Source: Paractinoplanes polyasparticus
GTDB lineage: Bacteria; Actinomycetota; Actinomycetes; Mycobacteriales; Micromonosporaceae
DNA: 64,000 nt
Direction of reading: 5' to 3'
Assembly: GCF_019710575.1 (NCBI RefSeq)
Contig: NZ_JAHWFK010000061.1
Coordinates: 1-64,000 of the forward strand
Under the pieces are notes generated by a model, which was given only the letters and a program-made list of their open reading frames with translations, did not search any database and was not told the DNA's origin. A program made the position numbers and the translations under genes. This document shows positions 45,080 through 52,835 of this stretch, in pieces; within the stretch, counting starts at the first letter, position 1; each line of letters starts with the position of its first letter.

Positions 45080-46126
45080 ATGACAACCCGGCCCGTGCGC
45101 GGTGGGCAACATCCGACGATGGACCAGGTCGCCGAGGCGGCCGGGGTGTCCCGCGCGACCGTCTCCCGGGTGATCAACGGCGCCCCCAGCGTTGACGCCA
45201 AGATCCGGGAGATGGTGCAGCGGGCCATCGCCGAGACCGGCTACGTGCCCAACGTGGCCGCTCGCAGCCTGGTGACCCGCCGGTCGAACTCGGTGGCGCT
45301 GGTGATCAGCGAGCCCGACCGCCCCGACAACCACTCCTTCCTCAACCGCATCTTCACCGACCCGTACTTCGGGCGGATCACGGCGGGCGCCACGGGGGCG
45401 CTGCGACCGCACGACATCCACCTGGTCGTCATCCCGACCGACTCCTCCGACCACCACCAGGTGATCCGCTACCTGCGCCAGGGCCACGTCGACGGGGTGC
45501 TGCTGATCAGCAGCCACGAGCAGGACACGCTGCCCCGCCAGGTGCACGAGCTCGGCATTCCCGCGGTCGTCTCGGCCCGGCCGACCTCGCCCATAGCGGT
45601 CAGCTACGTCGACGTCGACCAGCGGCTGGGCGCCCGGCTGGCCGCGGAACGCCTGCTCGACCGGGGTTGCCTGCACCTCGCCACCATCAGCGGCCCGCTC
45701 GACATACCGTCCGGGCTCGACCGCCTCGAGGGCTTCCGGTCCTACCTGGCGAACCGGGGCTTCGCCGACGTGCCGACGGTCGAGGGCGACTTCACCCGGG
45801 CCGGCGGCGAGGCGGCGGCCCGGCGGTTGCTGGACGGGCATCCCGAGGTCGACGGGCTCTTCGTGGCCAACGACCTGATGGCCGAGGGCGCCCTGCGGAC
45901 GATGCAGGATCTCGGCCGCCGGGTGCCCGAGGACATCGCGGTGGTCGGCTTCGACGACAGCAGCGCGGCCCTCGACTGCCGCCCGCTGCTGACCACCGTG
46001 CGCCAGCCGGTCGAGGAGATGGCAGCCGAGATGGCCGAGGTGCTGATGGCCCACATCGCCACCCCGGGCCGCTTGCCGCGCTCGGTCACGTTCCAGCCCA
46101 CGCTGGTGGTGCGCGAGTCGGCATAG
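45080..46126 (+). CDS. LacI/GalR-family transcriptional repressor
   Basis: A 348-residue regulator. The helix-turn-helix TMDQVAEAAGVSRATVSRVINGA (about 13-35) is followed by the hinge helix NVAARSLVTRRSNSVALVI. The periplasmic-binding-protein-like sensor domain ends GFDDSSAALDCRPLLTTVRQP. ATG at 45080 is preferred; it sits 7 bases after an extended -10. An in-frame ATG at 45005 would overlap the DUF1996 stop and add 25 Gly-rich residues. It probably senses a sugar released by the GH16 enzyme and binds the AGCGCT-centred sites at 41797 and 41864. Confidence 0.92.
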   Translation: MTTRPVRGGQHPTMDQVAEAAGVSRATVSRVINGAPSVDAKIREMVQRAIAETGYVPNVAARSLVTRRSNSVALVISEPDRPDNHSFLNRIFTDPYFGRITAGATGALRPHDIHLVVIPTDSSDHHQVIRYLRQGHVDGVLLISSHEQDTLPRQVHELGIPAVVSARPTSPIAVSYVDVDQRLGARLAAERLLDRGCLHLATISGPLDIPSGLDRLEGFRSYLANRGFADVPTVEGDFTRAGGEAAARRLLDGHPEVDGLFVANDLMAEGALRTMQDLGRRVPEDIAVVGFDDSSAALDCRPLLTTVRQPVEEMAAEMAEVLMAHIATPGRLPRSVTFQPTLVVRESA

Positions 46127-46135
46127 GTTGGGGAC

Positions 46136-46786
46136 ATGGACATCCTCGTTGCCGGCGGCCACGGTCAGGTCGCCCTCCGTCTGCTCGCCATCCTCGCCGA
46201 GGCCGGGCACACCGCCCGCGGCCTGATCCGCAAGCCCGATCAGGCCGCCGACCTGCAGGCGGTGGGCGCGGTCCCGGTGATCGGCGACCTCGAGAACGAC
46301 CAGACCCTGTCTCCGTACGTCAAGGGGGCCGACGCCGTCGTCTTCGCGGCCGGCGCCGGGCCGGGAAGTGGGCCCGCGCGTAAGCGGACAGTCGACCTCG
46401 GCGGGGCCGTGAAGCTGGCCGACGCCGCTGTCGAGCAGGGTGTGCGCCGCTACGTCATGATCTCGTCGATCGGCGCCCAGGACCCGGCGGCCGGGGGCGA
46501 GACGATGGGCGCCTATCTGGCCGCGAAGGCCGAGGCCGACGCGTACGTCACCTCGCTCGGAAGCCTCGACTGGACGATCGTGCGGCCGGGCCACCTGGTC
46601 GACGAGCCCGGCACGGGACTGGTCACGGTGAGCCGGCAACTGGGCGGACGCGGCCCCGTGCCGCGCGACGACGTGGCCGCGGTGGTGGCCGCCTGCCTGA
46701 CCACGCCGGCCACCGTCGGGGTGACGTTCGAGCTCTTCGGTGGGTCGACGCCGATCGATGAAGCTCTGCGCCACGCCGGAGTGTGA
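46136..46786 (+). CDS. NAD(P)-binding atypical SDR (YwnB/SDR_a5-like)
   Basis: A 216-residue Rossmann protein. ILVAGGHGQVALRLLAIL is the dinucleotide-binding start. VVFAAGAGPGSG, RYVMISSIGAQD, YLAAKAEADAYV and WTIVRPGHLVDEPGTG are typical of NmrA/YwnB-like atypical SDRs, which often bind NADPH to sense redox or reduce flavins rather than act as classical dehydrogenases. It starts 9 bases after the LacI gene and could be carried on the same transcript, but nothing links the functions. Confidence 0.85.
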   Translation: MDILVAGGHGQVALRLLAILAEAGHTARGLIRKPDQAADLQAVGAVPVIGDLENDQTLSPYVKGADAVVFAAGAGPGSGPARKRTVDLGGAVKLADAAVEQGVRRYVMISSIGAQDPAAGGETMGAYLAAKAEADAYVTSLGSLDWTIVRPGHLVDEPGTGLVTVSRQLGGRGPVPRDDVAAVVAACLTTPATVGVTFELFGGSTPIDEALRHAGV

Positions 46787-46807
46787 TGAGAAGCTAACGT
46801 AGCGTCC

Positions 46808-47512
46808 ATGGAGACCGCAGGGGCGCTGCTGGCGGCGGGCAGTGAGGCGATGCTCGAGGCGGCCTTCCGCACCGGTGACTTCCTGCCGGCGTGGCAGATG
46901 CTCGAGGGCGCCCGCCGGCGGGCCTGCGACGACGGTCAGCCGGTGGAGGAGGCAGCCGCGCTGACCCGGCTGGGCATGCTGGCCCACTTCGCCGCGATCG
47001 GTGGCGACCTGACCCGCGCCGACTGGTCGACCGAGGAGCAGCTGTTCACCGCGGCGCTGCGCATCCAGCGCGAGGTCGGCGATCCGGCCGGCGCCGCGGA
47101 GTCGCTGTTCGGCCTCGGCCTGGTGCACCAGGTGCTGCGCGGCGACTGGGCGACCGCGATGCCGTATTACACCGAGGCGCTGGCGCTGGCCGAGAGCTAC
47201 GCCGACGAGATGGTGCGTTCCGAGGTGCACCGGCACATCGGCTTCTTCCACGTCTTCGTCGCCGGCGACGCCGATCGCGGGCTGCGCCACCTGCGCATGT
47301 CCCAGGTGTTGCGGGAGCGCTACGGCGATCCGCGCCGGGTCGCCACCGGCACGCTGGCCCTGGGCGAGGCCGAACTGGCCGCCGGCAACGTACCGGAGGC
47401 GTTGCGCCTGTTGCGCGAGGCCGTCCGTCAGGCCCGCAAGGCGGGGCTGACGGGCCAGCGCATCGGCTGGGCCGAGCACGCGCTGGCGGACGCCGAACGC
47501 GCGGCTGCCTGA
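46808..47512 (+). CDS. TPR-repeat protein
   Basis: A 234-residue, entirely helical protein built of tetratricopeptide-like repeats, for example AAESLFGLGLVHQVLRGDWATAMPYYTEALALAE and TGTLALGEAELAAGNVPEALRLLREAVRQA. There is no signal peptide and no catalytic domain. Such proteins bind peptides or partner proteins. It may form a short operon with the SDR gene 21 bases upstream. Function not recognised. Confidence 0.8.
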   Translation: METAGALLAAGSEAMLEAAFRTGDFLPAWQMLEGARRRACDDGQPVEEAAALTRLGMLAHFAAIGGDLTRADWSTEEQLFTAALRIQREVGDPAGAAESLFGLGLVHQVLRGDWATAMPYYTEALALAESYADEMVRSEVHRHIGFFHVFVAGDADRGLRHLRMSQVLRERYGDPRRVATGTLALGEAELAAGNVPEALRLLREAVRQARKAGLTGQRIGWAEHALADAERAAA

Positions 47513-47578
47513 CCCCGTCCGGGGAGCGTCGCCGGCGGATCACGCATGGCCGATCCGAATTTGGGGCATGCTGCGGCG

Positions 47579-47974
47579 ATGATCCGCTTGCGTTTACTGG
47601 GCGGCGTGGCCCTCGTGCTCGTGGCGGCGGGCTGTTCCTCGGTCGGCGACCGTCAGGAGGCCGCTGCTGACGTGGCTGTGCGGCTGCTGACCGCGGTCGA
47701 GGCCGATGACGGCGAGGCGGCGTGCGCGGTTCTCGCGCCGGACACGGTCAAATCGGTCGCCGAGGATGAGCCGTGCCCACAAGCGATTCTCGACCAGGAT
47801 CTGCCCCGGCCGGGCAAGGTGGTCGAGACCTCGGTGTACGGGCAGTGGGCGCAGGTCAAGCTCGACGACGACACCGTCTTCCTGGGCGCATTCCCGGGTG
47901 GCTGGCGAGTGGTCGCCGCCGGGTGCACACCGCAGGGCAGCCGCCCCTACCAGTGCGCGGTGGAGGGGGATTGA
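47579..47974 (+). CDS. Small lipoprotein of unknown function
   Basis: A 131-residue exported lipoprotein. The signal peptide RLLGGVALVLVAAGCSS has a clear lipobox (lipidation Cys about residue 17). The mature part (AADVAVRLLTAVEADDGEAACAVLAPDTVKSV to WRVVAAGCTPQG) resembles small NTF2-like or stress-sensor lipoproteins common in actinobacteria, with two further cysteine pairs. The ATG at 47579 starts at the basic MIRLR. It is followed by a 27-residue membrane peptide and a DUF6766-type protein with only 1 base between the first two genes. Confidence 0.78.
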   Translation: MIRLRLLGGVALVLVAAGCSSVGDRQEAAADVAVRLLTAVEADDGEAACAVLAPDTVKSVAEDEPCPQAILDQDLPRPGKVVETSVYGQWAQVKLDDDTVFLGAFPGGWRVVAAGCTPQGSRPYQCAVEGD

Positions 47975-47975
47975 G

Positions 47976-48059
47976 ATGCGGGCGCTCTTCGTGCTGCTGC
48001 TGATCGTGGTCGTCGCCGGGCTGGTGTATGTCACGACGCTGGGGGTGCTGCACCGGTGA
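47976..48059 (+). CDS. 27-residue single-span membrane peptide
   Basis: ATG at 47976 follows a strong GGAGGGGGA ribosome site inside the end of the lipoprotein gene. The frame encodes MRALFVLLLIVVVAGLVYVT and TLGVLHR: a short basic start, one hydrophobic helix and a basic end. The stop overlaps the GTG of the next gene (GTGA), so it looks like a genuine coupled link in the operon. Such peptides may modulate a partner membrane protein. Confidence 0.6.
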   Translation: MRALFVLLLIVVVAGLVYVTTLGVLHR

Positions 48060-48730
48060 AGAAGTTTCTGCGGCACAACGCGATCGGCCTCGTCTTCGGC
48101 GGGCTCTTCCTCGTCGTGCTGGTGGGTCAGGCGTTCGCCGGTCTGGCCTTCTTCAACGAGGGGCAGCGGGCGGTCGGCCTGCCGGACGTGTCGTTCTGGC
48201 GCTACGTGACCTCGGCCAGCTTCGGCGTCGACGTGGCCGAGAACTGGCAGTCCGAGTACCTGCAGTTCTTCCTCTTCATCCTGCTGACCGTGTGGCTGCT
48301 GCAGAAGGGCTCCCCGGAGTCGAAGTCGCTCGACAAGCCGGGCCGCGAGACCGACGAGGAGCAGAAGATCGGCCCGTACGCCGACGAGAACTCGCCGAAG
48401 TGGGCCCGGACGGGCGGCTGGCGCACCCGGATCTTCTCCAACTCGCTGGGTCTGGTCATGGGGCTGATCTTCCTCGGTTCCTGGGTGGCCCAGTCGGTTG
48501 CCGGAGTCGCGGCCTTCAACGAGGAGCAGCTCAGCGAGCGGCAGGATCCGGTCTCCTGGGGGCAGTACGTGCTCGGAGCCGACTTCTGGAACCGAACCCT
48601 GCAGAACTGGCAGTCGGAGCTGCTCGCGGTCGCGTCCATGGCGATCCTGGCCATCTATCTGCGGCAGCGGGGATCGTCGCAGTCCAAGCCGGTCGGCGCG
48701 CCGCACGAGGCGACGGGCGTCGAGGGGTAG
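48056..48730 (+). CDS. DUF6766-type membrane protein with internal duplication
   Basis: A 224-residue protein made of two similar halves (about 7-90 and 122-210). Each begins N-(A/S)-(I/L)-GLV-x-G, has a transmembrane helix ending AG-x-x-x-FNE, then a soluble stretch with YV-x-x-A-x-F and NWQSE, then a second helix and a QRGS/QKGS end. A charged linker (ESKSLDKPGRETDEEQK) joins them. The total is four helices. GTG start coupled to the 27-residue peptide. Family name assigned from memory; function unknown. Confidence 0.8.
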   Translation: MKKFLRHNAIGLVFGGLFLVVLVGQAFAGLAFFNEGQRAVGLPDVSFWRYVTSASFGVDVAENWQSEYLQFFLFILLTVWLLQKGSPESKSLDKPGRETDEEQKIGPYADENSPKWARTGGWRTRIFSNSLGLVMGLIFLGSWVAQSVAGVAAFNEEQLSERQDPVSWGQYVLGADFWNRTLQNWQSELLAVASMAILAIYLRQRGSSQSKPVGAPHEATGVEG

Positions 48731-48833
48731 GGCTGTCCAGCCTCAGTCGGATTGCCGACGGATCGATCGTGATCAGTGCGGTCCGGTCGTTAATTTGACG
48801 GTCACCGAGCACTGCTGGTCACAGGGGGCGGCC

Positions 48834-50255
48834 TTGACCGAGCATCCCGACGCATACCCCTCTTTCCACCGTGTGGTCGGGATCGACCTCGGCACCAGTT
48901 CGTGTGCGGTCTCGGTCTGGGACGGCGCCAAGCCGTTCGTCATCCGTGGCCCCAGCGGCGCGACCACCATGCCCGCCTCGGTCGGCCAGGACAGAAACGG
49001 CCAGGTGGTGGCCGGGGCGCCCCCCGCCGGCGACCCCGAGAACGTGATCGCCGGCATCAAGCGCCGGCTCGGCAGCGGCGACCGGGTCCGGTTCCGCGGC
49101 CGGACCTACCTGCCCCGCGACATCTGCGCCTACCTGCTGATCGAGCTCAAGCGCCAGGCCGAGGCGTTCGTCGGCGAGCCCATCCACGACGCGGTGATCA
49201 CCGTCTCGGCCGTGGCCGGCGAGGCACAGCGGCGGGCCCTGCGCGAGGCGGCGGGGCTGGCTCAGCTCAACGTGCGCCGGCTGGTCGAGGACCCGGTGGC
49301 CGCGGCGATGGCGCTCGGCGTGGACGCCCGGCCCGGCACGTACGCGATCTATGACCTCGGGGGCGGCACGTTCGACGCCTCGGTCGTGCGGGTCGGGGAG
49401 GACACGGTCGACGTCCTCGGCACGGCCGGCGACCAGCTGCTCGGCGGGGACGACTTCGACGAGCTGATCGTCGGCCACGTGCTGCGCCAGATCCGTGAAC
49501 GGCATCACATCGATCTCCGCCAGGACCCGGCCATCCGGCAGCGGGTGCGGTGGGAGGCCGAGATACGCAAGCGTGAGCTCTCGGAGGCCGACACCACGAC
49601 GCTCGAACTGCCGGCGCTGACGGCCACGGTGAGCGCGAGCGTGCCGCTCAGCCGGCGGGCCCTCGAGGCGATGATCGAGCCGGACGTGCAGCGCTCGCTC
49701 GACCTGCTCAGCGAGGCCATCGCGGCGGCCCGCACGGTGCACGGCGTGGGCTGGGGCGACATCGACCAGGTGGTGCTGGCCGGCGGCTCGACCCGGATCC
49801 CGGCCATCCGCGAGCGGCTGGCGGCCTATCTCGGCTGGGGCGCGGCCCGGATCCGCACCGACCTCGACCCGGACGAGATGGTGGCCCGCGGCGCCGGGCT
49901 GGTGGCGCGCGACTACGAGCCGGCCTCGCTGTTCGAGGGCTCGCCGGTCGGGCTGCTGAGCGCCAGCCTGCGGTTGCGGTCCGAGATGGCGGTGCCCGAG
50001 GTCGGACCCGACGCCGACGAGCCGGTAGAGACGCCGGACCCGCCCGGACCGGCCGGGCCGCCCGCCGAGACCCCGGCCGACTTCCGCCGGGTGGCCGAGG
50101 CGACGTACATGGTTCTTCTGCAGGACGTCGAGCTCGACGGGCTGGCCGGGGCATACGGGGCTTTCATCACGGCCGTGCAGGCGGGTGCCCCGGACGCCCG
50201 CCTGGCCGAGTTGGGGCAGGCGCTGACCGCCGAGTACGAGCGGCACTGCGGATAA
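48834..50255 (+). CDS. Hsp70/DnaK-like ATPase
   Basis: A 473-residue protein with the full actin-fold nucleotide-binding domain of Hsp70: VVGIDLGTSSCAVSVWDG (phosphate 1, about 16), YAIYDLGGGTFDASVV (phosphate 2, about 172) and QVVLAGGSTRIPAI (adenosine loop, about 312). After about residue 365 there is no normal peptide-binding beta domain, only a Pro-rich linker and a short helical tail (DFRRVAEATYMVLLQDVEL). It is therefore not the housekeeping DnaK (about 600 residues). TTG at 48834 is chosen because AGGGGGCG precedes it by 4-11 bases. Probably monocistronic. Role unknown. Confidence 0.88.
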   Translation: MTEHPDAYPSFHRVVGIDLGTSSCAVSVWDGAKPFVIRGPSGATTMPASVGQDRNGQVVAGAPPAGDPENVIAGIKRRLGSGDRVRFRGRTYLPRDICAYLLIELKRQAEAFVGEPIHDAVITVSAVAGEAQRRALREAAGLAQLNVRRLVEDPVAAAMALGVDARPGTYAIYDLGGGTFDASVVRVGEDTVDVLGTAGDQLLGGDDFDELIVGHVLRQIRERHHIDLRQDPAIRQRVRWEAEIRKRELSEADTTTLELPALTATVSASVPLSRRALEAMIEPDVQRSLDLLSEAIAAARTVHGVGWGDIDQVVLAGGSTRIPAIRERLAAYLGWGAARIRTDLDPDEMVARGAGLVARDYEPASLFEGSPVGLLSASLRLRSEMAVPEVGPDADEPVETPDPPGPAGPPAETPADFRRVAEATYMVLLQDVELDGLAGAYGAFITAVQAGAPDARLAELGQALTAEYERHCG

Positions 50256-50264
50256 TCTGGCCCG

Positions 50265-51170
50265 ATGCTGATCAGTTGCGGCGCGCCCGTGGCCGGGGCG
50301 TGGGCCGACCCGGAGTCGCTGGGCGCCTTCGCGCAGCGGGCCGAGCAACTCGGCTATCACGGGCTCTGGTCGTTCCAGCGGCTGCTGGCCGGCGCCGATC
50401 AGCAGCTGCCGCCGGTCTACCGCAGTGTGCTCGACCCGCTGATCGCGCTGACCTTCGCCGCCGCGCGCACCAGCCGGGTCCGGCTCGGCGTCGCGGTGAT
50501 CAACATTCCGTACGTCTCGCCGGCGTACCTGGCCAAGCAGGCCGCCACCCTCGACGTGCTGTCGGGTGGCCGCCTCGACCTCGGGCTCGGCACCGGCTGG
50601 TCGGCGCCCGAGTTCGTCGCCACCGGCTCCGACCCGCACCCTCGCGGACGCCGGCTCGGCGAATACCTCGAGGTGTTGCGCACGCTTTGGAACGACCCGG
50701 TGGCCTCGTTCGAGGGAGAGCTCTACCGCGTGCCGCCGAGCACGATGGCGCCGCCGCCGGTGCAGCCGGGCGGCCCGCCCGTGCTGCTCGGCGGCACGGC
50801 TGACGTCGCGCTGCGCCGGGCCGGGCGGCTGGGCGCGGGCTGGGTGAGCAGCAGCCGGCTCACCTTCGACGAGATCGCGCGGGGCGCCCAGATCGTGCGG
50901 CGGGCGGCCGAGGAAGCCGGCCGGGACCCGGATGCCGTGCGCATCGTGGTCCGAGGCGTCGTGCGGCCCGGCCGGCGGGACGACGCGGTGCCGCTCACCG
51001 GCGACTGGGCCCAGATCCGCGCCGGCGCCCAGCTGTACGCCGAAGCGGGCGTGACCGAGCTTTTCTACGACCTCAACTGGGACCCGTTGATCGGGAGCCC
51101 CGGGGCGGACCGCCGGGTGGCTCGCGAGCGCGCCGAGGAGATCCTCATCGCGCTCGCCCCGTCGGGCTAA
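50265..51170 (+). CDS. LLM-class (F420-dependent type) oxidoreductase
   Basis: A 301-residue luciferase-like barrel protein. YHGLWSFQRLLAG, RVRLGVAVINIPYVSPAYLAKQAATLDVLSGGRLDLGLGTGW and PPVLLGGTADVALRRAGRLGAGWVSS are standard LLM blocks. In actinobacteria this branch commonly uses coenzyme F420, but FMN use cannot be excluded. Substrate unknown. It starts 9 bases after the Hsp70-like gene and is followed by about 600 bases without a clear gene. Confidence 0.9.
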   Translation: MLISCGAPVAGAWADPESLGAFAQRAEQLGYHGLWSFQRLLAGADQQLPPVYRSVLDPLIALTFAAARTSRVRLGVAVINIPYVSPAYLAKQAATLDVLSGGRLDLGLGTGWSAPEFVATGSDPHPRGRRLGEYLEVLRTLWNDPVASFEGELYRVPPSTMAPPPVQPGGPPVLLGGTADVALRRAGRLGAGWVSSSRLTFDEIARGAQIVRRAAEEAGRDPDAVRIVVRGVVRPGRRDDAVPLTGDWAQIRAGAQLYAEAGVTELFYDLNWDPLIGSPGADRRVARERAEEILIALAPSG

Positions 51171-51780
51171 GACCGACTTCGAAGTCCGGAAAGGGCCGCG
51201 AATGGCACCCCGATTCGTTATCGGAATGGCCGCTGTCTCCGTATGACGACCTTTCCCGGGTCTACGCCGCGTAGCCCGGGCGACACGCCGAGACAGCGCC
51301 GACCACCACGGAACCGCGTTCCGAAGGGCGGGATGGCCGTCGATACGACCCCGTGATGGCGTAGCCACCGAAGATCTTGCGCCATCGGGCGATCCTCGCC
51401 GTAGGAAACCACGGCCACTCGCCTCCAAGATCGACACCCTCAGGAAACGGGCTCGAAACAGCGGGCGGCCCGGCGGCGAGGATGACTTCGATAACTTTGC
51501 GCAACAGTACGATTGCCCTCTGACTTTCCATAACGGACATTGGGGGCCAAGTTGATCACCGTTACGGGTGTTTTATCCGAGGGAGTGGTGCTTCGCACTC
51601 TCCGGCATCGAGGCCGGTTGTGACGTCCGTCATCCCCCGCTTTCAGCGGGCTGTTATTCATTCGATGCGTCAACTCATTTCCTACGACCGAGATCCGGGC
51701 TACCTTTCCCAGCGCAGCATCCGAATACCTCTCACGCACGACGCATGTGAGGTGTGTCGTCCGATGGAGGTGACCGACGC
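51171..51780. other. Gene-free region upstream of the peptide-transport operon
   Basis: No gene is supported; the minus-strand frames here lack the G/C third-base bias of the neighbours. It holds a 12-base palindrome GACTTCGAAGTC (51175-51186) just after the LLM stop, an inverted repeat TGACGTCCGTCA (51621-51632) and a small hairpin CCCGC-TTTCA-GCGGG (51635-51649). The last two lie within 160 bases of the transporter start and could be an operator and leader structure. Base composition is distinctly lower in GC than flanking genes. Confidence 0.45.
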
Positions 51781-52806
51781 TTGGAACCGCTGATCGAAGA
51801 GGCCGAGCTCTCCCGCAAGGGTGCGCCGACCGACCCGATTGGAGCGCCGACCGGCGAGTCCGTGAAGAAGGTGGACACCCGGCGGAAGTCGCCGACCCAG
51901 ATCGCCCTCGCGCGCCTGCGCAAGGACAAGGTCGCGGTGATCTGCGGAAGCATCTTCCTCTTCTTCGTGCTGATCGCGATCTTCGCGCCGCTGCTGGCCA
52001 AGCTCGAGGGTCAAGACCCGACGACGCTCAACCAGAACCTGATCGACCAGTACGGCTTCCCGACCGTGGCGCCGAACGGCGAGCACTGGTTCGGCGTCGA
52101 GCCGCGACTGGGCCGTGACCTGTTCGCACGCTGGGTCTACGGCGCCCGCCCGTCCCTGATCGTCGCCGGCTCGGTCACCGTGATCACCACGATCATCGGC
52201 GTGATCGTCGGCCTCGTCGCCGGGTTCCTGGGCGGCTGGATCGACCGGATCCTGTCCTGGTTCATCGACTTCGTCCTGAGCCTGCCCTACCTGCTGTTCG
52301 CCATCGCCGTTCCGGCCGCGCTGCTGGCCGTGTTCGTCGGCAACACAGAGAACGCGGGCAACGACGAGGTCGCCCAGGTGCGCTTCTACTCACTCATCAT
52401 CGTGCTCTCCTTCTTCGGCTGGGCCAGCCTCGCGCGACTGATCCGCGGCGAGGTGCTCGGCCTGCGCGAGCGGGAGTTCATCGCGGCGGCCAAGGTGCTG
52501 GGCGTGCCGACCCGCAAGGTGCTCTTCAAGGAGCTCCTGCCCAACCTGGTGGCGCCCATCGTCATCTCGGTCTCGATGGCGCTACCGGCCTACATCGTCA
52601 CCGAGGCGGGCCTGACCTACCTCGGCGTCGGGCTCACCGAGCCCACGCCGTCCTGGGGCCTGACCATCGCCGCCGCCCAGAACTGGTACCGGGCCGATCC
52701 GCTCTACCTGTGGATCCCGGTGGCCGCCATCACGATCCTCGTGCTCGCGCTGAGCCTGCTCGGCGACTCGATTCGTGACGCATTCGATCCCCGCACCCGA
52801 CGGTGA
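51781..52806 (+). CDS. Oligopeptide/dipeptide ABC transporter permease (DppC/OppC-like)
   Basis: A 341-residue inner-membrane permease. After a charged N-terminus come about six helices with the EAA-type loop EFIAAAKVLGVPTRKVLFKELLPN and the DppC-type first extracytoplasmic part ending in FGVEPRLGRDLFARWVYGAR. TTG at 51781 is preferred: GGAGGTGA lies 7 bases upstream, whereas an upstream GTG lacks a site. It is unusual as the first gene of the operon, preceding the binding protein and the DppB-type partner. Confidence 0.88.
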   Translation: MEPLIEEAELSRKGAPTDPIGAPTGESVKKVDTRRKSPTQIALARLRKDKVAVICGSIFLFFVLIAIFAPLLAKLEGQDPTTLNQNLIDQYGFPTVAPNGEHWFGVEPRLGRDLFARWVYGARPSLIVAGSVTVITTIIGVIVGLVAGFLGGWIDRILSWFIDFVLSLPYLLFAIAVPAALLAVFVGNTENAGNDEVAQVRFYSLIIVLSFFGWASLARLIRGEVLGLREREFIAAAKVLGVPTRKVLFKELLPNLVAPIVISVSMALPAYIVTEAGLTYLGVGLTEPTPSWGLTIAAAQNWYRADPLYLWIPVAAITILVLALSLLGDSIRDAFDPRTRR

Positions 52807-52835
52807 CGGTGACGCCCAGTATGAGAAGAGGAGAA

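Noticed and set aside
51262..51540. 92-codon minus-strand frame in the transporter upstream gap
   Set aside because: Third-position composition unlike neighbouring genes and no ribosome site; kept only as part of the gap description.
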